DNA of 64,000 nt from an uncultured Ruminococcus sp. (GCA_947624255.1 CANQJO010000006.1:1-64000), one strand, 5' to 3'. Counted from the first letter of the stretch, positions 9,301 through 17,881 are shown. Program-made: numbers and translations. The notes: a model not told the origin generated them from the sequence alone.

Positions 9301-10101
9301 CTAACCTGTTACTTTTAAAAGAATTGCAGATATATTGTCTTTTTCTCCACGCTGCATATTCACATCAATGATCTGCCTGATTTTTTCCTTCATGACCTGT
9401 TCATCTGTCAGACTCTCCATATAAAAGGTGCTGAACATTTCGGGTCTCGTTACTTCGTGTCTGAAACCGTCAGAACACAATAAAAAAGCCGCTCCATATT
9501 TATATGTATCAAGCTCTAAGCGATAACTGTCGGGATTGCAGTTTACCTTTGAACCGCCGATACATTCGGAGAGAATATGCCGTTCGGGATGATGCTCTAT
9601 CTCTTCCTCGGTCAGCCGGAGACGATCCTGAGAAATCAAATACGCAATTTTAGTATGATCTCTTGTCATTTGCACCATCGTACTGTTGTCTATCTGATAG
9701 AGCCGTGAGTCACCTACCTGTATCACCTCGGCTCCGTAATTTTCCGTGATCAGTATTCCGGTCAATGTTGTGCCAAGCTTAATGCTCGGCCGGAGCTTCA
9801 AACCATATTCCACAGTAAGCCTGCTGTAAAGATGAACGATCTCACGCCAGCGTTTGCGTACCTTGTCAAGCGAAAAATCCTCCTTTAGCAGTAAGGGAAG
9901 CTCATTTTCAAACCATTCCGAAAAAACTTTTATAAGAGTTGAGCTTGCGACCTCACCGCTTGAATATCCGCCCATGCCGTCGCATAAAACAGCCATTGTG
10001 AAAAGTCCGTGATTAGTCTGAGCTTCCTTTATACAAAGCGCATCCTGATTAACATTTTTTTCCTGTCCGATATCCGTATCATATGATGAGAGTATTTTCA
10101 T
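9301..10101 (-). CDS. PP2C-family Ser/Thr protein phosphatase
   Basis: A 266-residue stand-alone PP2C (Stp-like) phosphatase. The metal-binding and family motifs are intact: NQDA (near 18), CDGMGGYSSGE (near 39), GTTL, VGDSRLY, LCSDGF and the final EKDNIS. No membrane helix is visible, so it is cytoplasmic. It should dephosphorylate phospho-Thr/Ser made by the kinase encoded 10 bases downstream. Ribosome-binding site GAGAAGG. In many Gram-positives this enzyme pairs with a housekeeping PrkC; here the pair is embedded in a secretion locus. Confidence 0.93.
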   Translation of the reverse strand: MKILSSYDTDIGQEKNVNQDALCIKEAQTNHGLFTMAVLCDGMGGYSSGEVASSTLIKVFSEWFENELPLLLKEDFSLDKVRKRWREIVHLYSRLTVEYGLKLRPSIKLGTTLTGILITENYGAEVIQVGDSRLYQIDNSTMVQMTRDHTKIAYLISQDRLRLTEEEIEHHPERHILSECIGGSKVNCNPDSYRLELDTYKYGAAFLLCSDGFRHEVTRPEMFSTFYMESLTDEQVMKEKIRQIIDVNMQRGEKDNISAILLKVTG

Positions 10102-10180
10102 AAAACCTTCTCGCTTTCATCGTTTTATAGTTCCTCCGCACATCAACACGCTTATGCGTGACTTTTTTCAAAAGAGGTTC

Positions 10181-11458
10181 TTAAAAGCTGCTTTTGATTA
10201 TAAAGGTATACCCCTCAGAGGCAAGCTGAATTTTATCGCCGTTTTTTATGTGCATCTTTTTTCCGTTTATCTCTCTTGTGACCGGATCAATACCGGATTC
10301 GATCGCCTGACCGTTCACACGAGTTCTCCCTTTTCCGGTCAGATCGGCAATATAATAATTCGAGCCGTCATAGCTTATCCGGGCATGAAATTTGCTTACC
10401 CGCATATTCTCGGTAACTGCCAGATCCGGAGATACAGGATTTCCGTACGCATCAACACCTGCTCTGCCAATAACACAATCACCATAAGGCAATTCGTATT
10501 CGATCTTGGTTATATCGTTTCTTATGTATGCAGCTTCGTCCGTGTCCAATGTATCACCCGGCTGCATAAAACCGGTGCCGAGATCATCACTTGTATCAAT
10601 TGTATCGCCGGGAGCTGCCATCGGAGCTGAGTGTATCGGTTTTGACGGCTGATATTGGTCTGTATTGAATCCTGTGTGTGATATAGGAACAGGTTTCTGT
10701 ATCGTAGAGGGTAATGGATCAATAGGAGCTGTAAGTTGTTTTTTACTTATTTTTTCCGGAATATCGGGTGCTGCGGGTGTAAAACCGGAGGACCGCTGAT
10801 CATGCAGGATATCATTGCCTTTCGGATAAGCGGACGGTGATCCCGTAAATGACGGTGAAGGCAGCTCAATAGACGGCTCGGGCTGTGAAACAGGCTCTGT
10901 ATATTCATCATCAAAAAATAAAGAGATCGCTTTAGCGGAAAATTTCTGCTGTTTTTTCAGAAATAACAGAAAGCTTTGAATTTTATCATCACTTTTATCA
11001 GATCTATCTCTGACAATAACAGCGTTTATGACAAGCTTTTTCAGAAATTCAAATATCTGCTCACTTTCAAGCGGAGAATAGTTATTCTGAACAGGGCAAA
11101 AAACTAACCGTAACATTGCATGAGTTATATCAAAGAATACATATTTAAATTCGAGAACGAGCTTCTGCATGGTAAGACGGCTTGCTTCCATGTTATCAAG
11201 TATCGTAAGCAATTGTTTTACCATGAGAAAAACTTCATCTTCCGTAAAACATTTTTGCTTATAATACGATTGAAGCGGAATACAACAACCAACATCATAT
11301 GTGATCACTCGTTTTGACTCATCATAATCCAGAACTCTTAAAAGTCCCTCCGGCGGTTCATAAAGGATATCAAGCTCTTTTCTGTTGACACCCTCTTTTT
11401 TTAAATCGGAACACACCAGAATATGACGTTGTTTGATCTTTGTATATTTCAGTTTCAT
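10181..11458 (-). CDS. DUF6382-like N-domain plus C-terminal FHA protein
   Basis: A 425-residue soluble protein. The N-terminal ~185 residues resemble DUF6382, a domain often found with FHA. Parts of it (a beta-rich start, then helical segments ending in a YVFFDITHAMLRLVFCPV-like strand pair) recall the pseudokinase lobe of EssB/YukC. Residues ~200-310 are Pro/Ser-rich linker. The C-terminus is an FHA domain with phospho-Thr-binding features GRAGVD, VSKFHARI, DLTGKGRTRVNG. It sits directly upstream of the phosphatase and kinase genes. The FHA assignment is solid; the domain name DUF6382 and the idea that it replaces EssB are less certain. Confidence 0.8.
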   Translation of the reverse strand: MKLKYTKIKQRHILVCSDLKKEGVNRKELDILYEPPEGLLRVLDYDESKRVITYDVGCCIPLQSYYKQKCFTEDEVFLMVKQLLTILDNMEASRLTMQKLVLEFKYVFFDITHAMLRLVFCPVQNNYSPLESEQIFEFLKKLVINAVIVRDRSDKSDDKIQSFLLFLKKQQKFSAKAISLFFDDEYTEPVSQPEPSIELPSPSFTGSPSAYPKGNDILHDQRSSGFTPAAPDIPEKISKKQLTAPIDPLPSTIQKPVPISHTGFNTDQYQPSKPIHSAPMAAPGDTIDTSDDLGTGFMQPGDTLDTDEAAYIRNDITKIEYELPYGDCVIGRAGVDAYGNPVSPDLAVTENMRVSKFHARISYDGSNYYIADLTGKGRTRVNGQAIESGIDPVTREINGKKMHIKNGDKIQLASEGYTFIIKSSF

Positions 11459-11574
11459 GCTGTTTCATTCCCTTAAATCGTTTTATAATAAACGGCAGAT
11501 CTGTTTTGCATTTACTGTTTGCCGCTCCGCACGCAGCACGCATAAACTTTCGGATATGCTGAGGCACTTTAATA

Positions 11575-11889
11575 TTACCAGCCGCTTATTTTTGAAGCCT
11601 GTTCAACGGATTCCTGCTGAGCCTCTTTATATTTACTGTGAGCAGCAGAAAGAAGAGACACATAATTGTCAATACTCTCATCTGTTAAAGTAAATACTCC
11701 GTCCGAGGCTGACATTGCATTCCATTTCAGCTTGAATGCTGATGTATCGTCACCCTCCCATGCAGCGCCTGCATTCTCTACCATCTGCTTCATTTCATCA
11801 ACATATTTTTTCCGGGTCAGACTGTATGCCAACAGTGCAGCTTCGGCAGAGCCTAAAGCTTTCATATCAACGTTAATATAATTTCCCAT
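11575..11889 (-). CDS. WXG100-superfamily protein (W-E-G-D-D variant)
   Basis: A 104-residue helical-hairpin protein with AAWEGDD at the turn, a variant of the WxG motif. It resembles the protein at 17579-17881, which has AWDSEDNLAF in the same place. No signal peptide. Ribosome-binding site AGGAGGAGCT. It lies 11 bases after the WXG100 gene at 11901-12194, so the two probably form a heterodimer that is a substrate or chaperone of the type VII machine. No YxxxD/E tail is evident. Confidence 0.85.
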   Translation of the reverse strand: MGNYINVDMKALGSAEAALLAYSLTRKKYVDEMKQMVENAGAAWEGDDTSAFKLKWNAMSASDGVFTLTDESIDNYVSLLSAAHSKYKEAQQESVEQASKISGW

Positions 11890-11900
11890 AGCTCCTCCTT

Positions 11901-12194
11901 TTACTTGAACGCATCACTCAGTGATACATTTGAAGTTTCGATCTGCTCATATCCGGATGATACCCGGACCTTCAAAAAATTCACGTAATCAGTCACAGCT
12001 GCTCTCTGTATTTCTATGCAATTATTATTGATCTCATTAAAACGGGAAATGACCTTTTCTGCGGCAGCACCGCTCCATGAATTATTCAGCGACTTCATTG
12101 CAGCACTGACCTTTTCCAGAGCATCGGTAATATTGTTATTTACAGCTTCAACATCTGAAGCCAGAAGCATTACTTCCTCCGTATTGACCTTCAT
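11901..12194 (-). CDS. WXG100 family type VII substrate (EsxA-like)
   Basis: A 97-residue protein with NSWSGAAAEKVI at the turn of the helical hairpin and a C-terminal tail YEQIETSNVSLSDAFK containing a YxxxE secretion signal. The last residues SLSDAFK are identical to those of the WXG100 protein at 17264-17566, so the two are paralogues. The ribosome-binding site AGGAGGAGC is strong. It lies between the 68-aa helical protein gene and its presumed partner at 11575. Confidence 0.92.
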   Translation of the reverse strand: MKVNTEEVMLLASDVEAVNNNITDALEKVSAAMKSLNNSWSGAAAEKVISRFNEINNNCIEIQRAAVTDYVNFLKVRVSSGYEQIETSNVSLSDAFK

Positions 12195-12205
12195 AATTGC
12201 TCCTC

Positions 12206-12412
12206 CTATTCATCAACCAAGGATTTATCAATTGACTGCAGTTTATTTTTTGCTTCGATCAGTTTCTCCTTTTTTTCACACAGTTTTTTAGCGACAAATT
12301 TTTCTGTTCCGATCCCTTTGAATTTGCTCATCAGTTCTGACTCGATATCGTCCATTTCATTGATAATGCTTTGTAATTCATGCAGGATCGAGCTGAGTTC
12401 GTCCATATCCAT
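12206..12412 (-). CDS. 68-aa helical protein, putative effector targeting partner
   Basis: A GTG at 12430 would give six extra residues, but AGGAGG lies inside that extension and 8 bases before the ATG at 12412 (MDMDELSS), so I use the shorter frame. The product is highly charged and helical, with heptad-like spacing over most of its length and no signal peptide. It follows the lipase gene (stop 12427) and precedes the WXG100 pair. In LXG-type systems small helical proteins next to an effector bind its targeting domain; that role here is inferred from position and composition. Confidence 0.7.
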   Translation of the reverse strand: MDMDELSSILHELQSIINEMDDIESELMSKFKGIGTEKFVAKKLCEKKEKLIEAKNKLQSIDKSLVDE

Positions 12413-12426
12413 ACAAAAACCTCCTA

Positions 12427-13962
12427 TCACAGCATATTGAGAATTTCTTTTTCCGCTCTCTCAAACCTTGTGGCAGTATCTCTCAAACAATGAGCACATT
12501 TATTGATCCGTCCCGACCTGCCGATTTTCAGATCTGCACTTGAGACCTTGATAAAGTTGCCCAGATCCGTCCATTTTGCCGTTTTGTACAAGCCTTCTAA
12601 TCTGTGATCGAGTGATTCAAGCCTGCCATTTATTGCCCACAGTCTGTCGGCAAGGTTAATAAGCTCACCGGTATCGAGCTGTAAAATGTATTCATTACCG
12701 AGATACTCTTTTGCAGCTCTGTAATTTTTATCGAATGTTGTTTTGCACCACTCTTTATACTCCTGTATCTTTTTTCTGACAACGGCGCAGAACTCCTGAT
12801 ATTTTTCCGTTGTCCACCCCTTTATCTTTTTGAATCCGTCAACAAGGAATTCATATGCCGGTCCTAAAATGTATTCATGCGCTAAATATCCTAAAGCGAC
12901 CGGCAGGCATATTGAAGCTATAGATCCGATCGTACCGATTGTAAGAAGAGGATGTTTTTCAGCAAATGATATCAATTTATTTTTGATCTCATCTGCATTA
13001 TAGAAGCCTAACAGAAGAGCCTCGGATAAAATATCTCTGACCTTATTTCCGACCTCCGGAGGAAGATCGTCGGCAATATTAGTGATATTATCAACGATCC
13101 ATGCGGTAGGATCCTGATGCCACTCTTTAACGCAGCCGTTTTCATCATATTCAATTGCACCTGTGGAATGTCTGCCCAAAGGATTCCAACGATCCTGCCA
13201 TTTCACCTTGATAAATTTTGAATTTTCACCGGGGACATCCTTTAAGCACGAGCCGACAAGGCTGTATTTATAGTGATCAATTTTCGAGGAATCAACGGGG
13301 ATAAGACCTTTTTTTCTGTAGAAATCAATAAATTCCTCAGAGAATCCCGGACCGTCCAGACTCAGGCATCTCTCAAAATTTGATCCGCACCCGTTTTCCG
13401 ATGCGGTAATGGCAGAAAATTCAGCTAAATTTCCGCCGAGCGAATGTCCGGTCAGACTGACTTTATCATAGCTGTTTATAAGATCGGCATTTTCACGGAG
13501 GAAATCGGCTGCATCGGTATACTGCGATCTTTCGGAATTTTCAACATCAAGATCATTGTTCAAAAGATTAAGATTCGTATTGATCCAGTCATTCTGCAAA
13601 TTTGACAATCCTCTTTCGCTCGTGCCGAATCCCTCACTGCCACGGTATGCAAGAATAGCATTGTTATCGTCTGTCTCAACAACACAAGCATAGAAGCCTG
13701 TTTCTTTATTTGTGTCCTTGACAGCAGAGAGCTTCCAATTCAGTATCCGATCTCTTTCAGCCTGACTATATCCTCGCTCATCCATTTCTTTCACAAATTG
13801 TTTACTTGCAGCATTATCATTATCTATCAGCTCCTGAATAGTAAAGGAAGTCCGGCTGTCAGTCTGTGAATGCTTCTTTTTCAGATCTTCATAAGAGTCG
13901 CCGAGCTTTAAATAAGCGACCGTTGTAGCCATAGAAAGCTCTTTATCGGTATATGCTGCCAT
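12427..13962 (-). CDS. putative type VII lipase effector with C-terminal targeting domain
   Basis: A 511-residue protein. The N-terminal ~300 residues form a class-3-lipase-like alpha/beta hydrolase: LAYRGSEGFG strand, then the nucleophile elbow GHSLGG (Ser174), then LDGPGF and a candidate His in GRHSTG. The middle has a hydrophobic stretch (about 340-365). The last ~110 residues (from NYRAAKEY) are helical and nearly the same as the end of the protein at 14716-16425. There is no signal peptide. It starts 5 bases after a lipoprotein gene and is followed by a small helical gene and WXG100 genes. The layout matches reverse-architecture type VII lipases (TslA-like). Substrate unknown. Confidence 0.8.
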   Translation of the reverse strand: MAAYTDKELSMATTVAYLKLGDSYEDLKKKHSQTDSRTSFTIQELIDNDNAASKQFVKEMDERGYSQAERDRILNWKLSAVKDTNKETGFYACVVETDDNNAILAYRGSEGFGTSERGLSNLQNDWINTNLNLLNNDLDVENSERSQYTDAADFLRENADLINSYDKVSLTGHSLGGNLAEFSAITASENGCGSNFERCLSLDGPGFSEEFIDFYRKKGLIPVDSSKIDHYKYSLVGSCLKDVPGENSKFIKVKWQDRWNPLGRHSTGAIEYDENGCVKEWHQDPTAWIVDNITNIADDLPPEVGNKVRDILSEALLLGFYNADEIKNKLISFAEKHPLLTIGTIGSIASICLPVALGYLAHEYILGPAYEFLVDGFKKIKGWTTEKYQEFCAVVRKKIQEYKEWCKTTFDKNYRAAKEYLGNEYILQLDTGELINLADRLWAINGRLESLDHRLEGLYKTAKWTDLGNFIKVSSADLKIGRSGRINKCAHCLRDTATRFERAEKEILNML

Positions 13963-13967
13963 TCATA

Positions 13968-14714
13968 TCACTCCTTAAGGTCAGAAGCTAATTTTTCTGC
14001 TGATGCGTTCGCAGCACCATTTTCGAGAACAAAACTCGTTTCACTAATGAAACTGTAATTTTTGAACCACGGATCATTAACATATGTTGTTGTCTGCATA
14101 TCATTAACGCATTTTTCAAAGGAATCATCGGGTATAGTATAAATTGAGAAGAGAACTTCAATGTTATCATATCTGAGTGACAATGCTTTCACCGTATCAA
14201 TAATGTACTGTATATCGTCCTCCGATCTGATACATGAAGCCTTTATTGCCGAATTGATATATAACTCGTTAACATTTGCCGATTTTATAAAATCCGATAT
14301 ATTTTCGCTGATATTTCCGGCATCATTATCAGCATTCCGGAAAGTGGTAAATGTTGCTGCGGACATGGAATTTTCATTTAATGTCTTTTGCAGCTCATCA
14401 TCTATTTTTACTGCGTTGGATCGGCAAATAAAATCATCGGAGATAGTTTTATTTTTATAATCGTACTCGACTGTAAAATGAACTCTTTCATTATCTTTTG
14501 GATAGCAAAATAACGTTGCGGTATCGGTATTATAGCGATCGCCTATATTCGTAGAGATAAACTCCCGATCGTATTTATCTTTAAGCATACCAACGACAAC
14601 ATCAGAGGTGTTCTCACTTACGAGACCGCAGCCTTGCAGAAAACTAAGCATTATCACCATCACTCCTTGCGCAAATATCTGAGAGAATGTTTTCAAAGCA
14701 CATTTTTTTCTCAT
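13968..14714 (-). CDS. lipoprotein, putative immunity protein for a lipase effector
   Basis: The start is the ATG at 14712-14714 (MRKKCALK), one base after the upstream stop and preceded by TTGGAG; a longer frame from 14792 would run back into the upstream gene. The 248-residue product has a lipoprotein signal with lipobox LQGC (Cys29). The mature part is alpha/beta without a known motif. It shares short phrases with the lipoprotein at 16429-17148 (KDKYDREF versus EQKYDENF at the same place), so they are distant paralogues. It sits between the two lipase genes, 5 bases upstream of one. The immunity role is by analogy with TilA. Confidence 0.75.
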   Translation of the reverse strand: MRKKCALKTFSQIFAQGVMVIMLSFLQGCGLVSENTSDVVVGMLKDKYDREFISTNIGDRYNTDTATLFCYPKDNERVHFTVEYDYKNKTISDDFICRSNAVKIDDELQKTLNENSMSAATFTTFRNADNDAGNISENISDFIKSANVNELYINSAIKASCIRSEDDIQYIIDTVKALSLRYDNIEVLFSIYTIPDDSFEKCVNDMQTTTYVNDPWFKNYSFISETSFVLENGAANASAEKLASDLKE

Positions 14715-14715
14715 A

Positions 14716-16425
14716 TTATTCTCCAAGCAGACCCATAATTTGAGATTCTGCCTTTTCAAAACGGTTAGCTGTGTCACTGAGGCAATTAGCACAGTTATTG
14801 ACCTTGCCTGACCAGCCGATCTTCATATCAGCGCCCGCAGTCTTTATAATTTTTCCCAAATCAGTCCATTTTGCAGTTTTATAAAGACCGTCAAGCCTGT
14901 AGTCAAGAGATTGAAGCCGACCATTTACAGCCCATAATCTTTCCGCAAGTCCGTAAAGCTCTCCGGTATCAAGCTGCAATACGCTGTTGCTATCCGTGTA
15001 TTCTTTGGCTGCCCTATAATCTTTATCAAGTTTTTCTTTCAGATATTTTCCGATAGATCCGGCAACATTTGCGCAGAACTCTATAACGGGAGCTAATACA
15101 TCAGCGAAATCCGAGACGGAAGATACCAACTTAACAAAGCCGTTCAATGCAAGCAGCAAAGGCTCAGCCTTGAATTGAATAATGAATGAGCCGACATTAC
15201 AGATAATGTCAACAAGCACCGGTGTTTTTTCACCATGCTCGATCTGAAAAACGTATTTTTTAAGCGCATCGTAAATGGAACGATTTATAAATTTTTGTCC
15301 GTCCCATGTGAACAGGATCTCAGAGAATATTTTTTCTCCGTACTTTGCAAATCCGAGATACTCCTCAGCGGTAGCTTTTTCACCATTCAAACCCGGTTTT
15401 CCGGAAAAAAAGTATTCTAAGATCGTCATAATCGAACGGCAGATATCTTCTCTTTCTTCCTGCGGCATTTTCATAATGTTTTCACCTAAAGATCTTGCTA
15501 CAATTGCTAAATCACGCTGTTTGTCTGTTTGGTTATAAAATGTTCCGTTTTCAAAATCAAACAGATTTCCTTTGCCGGTTTTAACGTTGACCAATCCGTG
15601 CGCATTGCTCAGATCATGTACATTTGTAGGAGATTCAACATAAACAGTGTGATCTTCGGGGATAACTTTAATTCCCAATACATTTACATAATCATTATCG
15701 CCGCATACCGCATACATTTTCCGGAACTGTTCTTCATAAGCATCTTCGCCGTACAATTGCTTGAAATATGCGATAGCCTCCGGCGAAAAACCCTCACCGT
15801 CCATAGAAATACATTTATCGACAAGATGTGCATTCTTTGATGCCAGAGTTACAAATTGTGCCTGATTGCCGCCCTTTGAATGACCTGTTACGTAAATATT
15901 TGTATCTTCATCGACACCCAATTTCTCTATGACAGAATCAAAATATTCCGCTGCGTCCTGCTGATACGGAGAATACTTTTTTGAAAACGCATCACCATTA
16001 TCATACCATCGTCCTTTGCCTGTTCCGCGATATGCAACATACAGATCCTGAATATTACCCGAGGCATCTGTAGAATAAAAAGCTGCTCCTACTGCGCCGT
16101 CATTATTTCCCCGCACATTATTGCTATGATTTAAATACGTCAATTGAGCTATTTCGGGGTGACTGTTATTACCGCTGAATTCAAATTTTGCTGTGCTGCT
16201 GTCATATTTTTCACCATAAACATATTGATAAACACATTCGTAAGCTGCTTTTTGCTCGGGTTCAAGCTTGTTTGTATTATAAAGCCCTGCCTGCTCACGC
16301 AGCAGCGTATCAACGCTCTCTTTATCCGCTGATGTCGGAAAATAATTGACATACATTAAAGTGTTCAGGATCATAGATACATCTGCCTGAGATGATATCT
16401 CATTAGGAATGCTGCCGACTGCCAT
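14716..16425 (-). CDS. putative type VII lipase effector, second copy
   Basis: A 569-residue protein. The N-terminal part has an alpha/beta hydrolase with VAYRGTGKGRW and the nucleophile elbow GHSKGG (Ser183), followed by SMDGEGF and a candidate His in HDLSNAHG. The C-terminal ~110 residues (DYRAAKEY onward) match the tail of the 511-aa lipase closely, whereas the catalytic halves are clearly divergent. No signal peptide. Ribosome-binding site GGAGGTAAGGT, 3 bases after the upstream lipoprotein gene. A conserved targeting tail with a variable enzymatic head is typical of polymorphic secreted toxins. Confidence 0.8.
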   Translation of the reverse strand: MAVGSIPNEISSQADVSMILNTLMYVNYFPTSADKESVDTLLREQAGLYNTNKLEPEQKAAYECVYQYVYGEKYDSSTAKFEFSGNNSHPEIAQLTYLNHSNNVRGNNDGAVGAAFYSTDASGNIQDLYVAYRGTGKGRWYDNGDAFSKKYSPYQQDAAEYFDSVIEKLGVDEDTNIYVTGHSKGGNQAQFVTLASKNAHLVDKCISMDGEGFSPEAIAYFKQLYGEDAYEEQFRKMYAVCGDNDYVNVLGIKVIPEDHTVYVESPTNVHDLSNAHGLVNVKTGKGNLFDFENGTFYNQTDKQRDLAIVARSLGENIMKMPQEEREDICRSIMTILEYFFSGKPGLNGEKATAEEYLGFAKYGEKIFSEILFTWDGQKFINRSIYDALKKYVFQIEHGEKTPVLVDIICNVGSFIIQFKAEPLLLALNGFVKLVSSVSDFADVLAPVIEFCANVAGSIGKYLKEKLDKDYRAAKEYTDSNSVLQLDTGELYGLAERLWAVNGRLQSLDYRLDGLYKTAKWTDLGKIIKTAGADMKIGWSGKVNNCANCLSDTANRFEKAESQIMGLLGE

Positions 16426-16428
16426 ACC

Positions 16429-17148
16429 TTACCTCCACTCGATCTTTGCCACTTCAAGATCTTTACCGATAATTGCCATTCCGATAGCTTCATAATTGTT
16501 GCTCAGCTCTTCATACTCATCGCAGGAGAACGTCTCAAATTGTTCGGTATCATCTGAAAAAACTATTTTTACACTGCACACAATTTTTTTCTGTATAAGC
16601 AGATCACAGAGCGACCGGAGCTCTTGTTCCTTTTTATCCGATCCATGCCCCGGTTCGACCAATACAGTAAAACTCAGGCACGAGCTTTCCGATGAAAGAA
16701 ACTTTTCAAAAGCATCAACTGTTCCCTCAGTGTTCGATGTTGAAATATTTTTTTCTACTATATATCTTGTTTTAGAGTCCGGAAAAACACTTTTTGAGAT
16801 CTGAGTGAATAATTCACGTGTCTGATCTTCATACATTATCGAGCAATAATTATCGGAAAAACTCTTTTCTCCGTTCACTTCCGTAAGGCGGCATTCGGCA
16901 AGGATCAGCCGTTCGGGATATTTTTCATTTTTCAAAAAAACGGATAGAGAATAAGCTCCGGGCTGATCGGCATCCTTAGGCTTTACATAGGTAAAATTCT
17001 CATCATACTTCTGCTCCATATATTGTAAAATCTCATCTGTTGTAAACTTGCTTTTCTTTTCACCAATATTCATGCAGCCGCACACTCCAATCATCATAAC
17101 AGTGCATATAACCAAATATATTGAGCTGAATAATTTCCTGTATATCAT
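16429..17148 (-). CDS. lipoprotein, putative immunity protein for the second lipase
   Basis: A 239-residue protein with a short basic start, a hydrophobic helix and lipobox GVCGC (Cys25). The mature domain is alpha/beta and unassigned. It precedes the 569-aa lipase gene by 3 bases. Since both lipases have an adjacent lipoprotein of similar size and weak mutual similarity, a toxin-immunity pairing at the outer face of the membrane is the simplest reading. A stand-alone substrate-binding or chaperone lipoprotein is the alternative. Confidence 0.75.
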   Translation of the reverse strand: MIYRKLFSSIYLVICTVMMIGVCGCMNIGEKKSKFTTDEILQYMEQKYDENFTYVKPKDADQPGAYSLSVFLKNEKYPERLILAECRLTEVNGEKSFSDNYCSIMYEDQTRELFTQISKSVFPDSKTRYIVEKNISTSNTEGTVDAFEKFLSSESSCLSFTVLVEPGHGSDKKEQELRSLCDLLIQKKIVCSVKIVFSDDTEQFETFSCDEYEELSNNYEAIGMAIIGKDLEVAKIEWR

Positions 17149-17194
17149 AAGTAACTCCTTTGGAATTACGTTATTTTCTTATTTTAATTCCGAT

Positions 17195-17223
17195 CTCACG
17201 GGCAGCAGCACGCTGCCCGTGAG
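17195..17223 (-). other. strong stem-loop between WXG100 and effector genes
   Basis: A perfect 11-bp GC-rich stem (CTCACGGGCAG at 17195-17205 with CTGCCCGTGAG at 17213-17223) and 7-base loop lies in the 115-base gap after the first WXG100 pair. There is no U-tract on the minus strand. It may be an mRNA-stabilising or processing hairpin, or a leaky terminator that keeps the WXG100 genes more highly expressed than the effectors. Confidence 0.6.
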
Positions 17224-17263
17224 GATCCGGTCATTATGTGGATATTCGTATGTTCTGAACGAC

Positions 17264-17566
17264 TTACTTAAAAGCATCACTGAGACTTGTATTTGCTGTT
17301 TCAACGTCAAAATAGCCCTGAGATACGTTTGTTCTGAGGAACTTCACGTAGTTGTCGATAATATCATAGTATGTCTGGAAATACTTGTTTGCGAATTCGG
17401 AGTATGCACTTTTGCTTGCTTCATACGCTTCGCCGCTCCATGAATTGCCGAGTGTATTAAAAACCTCACGGCTTTCAGTCAGCTCATCGCTGAGTTTCTT
17501 ATTCAGGCTTTCGATTGCGTTTGCAATTTCTGTTACCTGATCGGTATTTATAACAATTCTTGCCAT
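17264..17566 (-). CDS. WXG100 family type VII substrate (EsxA-like)
   Basis: A 100-residue helical hairpin with NSWSGEAYEASKSAY at the turn and the tail YFDVETANTSLSDAFK, which holds a YxxxE signal. It is paralogous to 11901-12194, with the same SLSDAFK end. Ribosome-binding site AGGAGGGAACATC. It lies 12 bases after its likely partner at 17579-17881. It is probably secreted by the EssC-like ATPase. Confidence 0.93.
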   Translation of the reverse strand: MARIVINTDQVTEIANAIESLNKKLSDELTESREVFNTLGNSWSGEAYEASKSAYSEFANKYFQTYYDIIDNYVKFLRTNVSQGYFDVETANTSLSDAFK

Positions 17567-17578
17567 GATGTTCCCTCC

Positions 17579-17881
17579 TTAATTGGTCAGCTTCTTGACC
17601 TGGGCAATATTGTCTTCACAGTGCTTCTTATAGTTAGTACCCTGCTGCCGGATAGTTTCGCTTGCAGTCATGATCTTCGATGCCATTGCTTTCATGTCCT
17701 CACAAAAGCCTGAGATCCGGGTTACAAATGCAAGATTGTCTTCCGAATCCCATGCAGAGCCCATAGTCTGTGCCTTTTCCATCAGCTGTGCAGAGATGTC
17801 CGTGTAACTGCCGGAGATATCAGACAATTTTGCCGCAGCATCGGATAATGCCTGCGGATCAACGGTAAAAGATTTTCCCAT
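17579..17881 (-). CDS. WXG100-superfamily protein (W-D-S-E-D variant)
   Basis: A 100-residue helical hairpin. The turn reads SAWDSEDNLAF, where the WxG Gly is replaced by Ser, as in EsxB-like partners. It is similar to 11575-11889. No signal peptide and no clear YxxxD/E tail. Ribosome-binding site AGGAGGAAACACAC. It follows the YukD-like gene by about 27 bases. Expected to form a heterodimer with the product of the next gene. Confidence 0.88.
   Translation of the reverse strand: MGKSFTVDPQALSDAAAKLSDISGSYTDISAQLMEKAQTMGSAWDSEDNLAFVTRISGFCEDMKAMASKIMTASETIRQQGTNYKKHCEDNIAQVKKLTN

Noticed and set aside
10154-10630. 158-codon plus-strand frame opposite the FHA gene
   Set aside because: It is antisense to a well-supported FHA domain and has no ribosome-binding site or family resemblance.
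14715-14792. Longer N-terminus for the 248-aa lipoprotein
   Set aside because: It lies inside the upstream lipase gene and would bury the lipoprotein signal.
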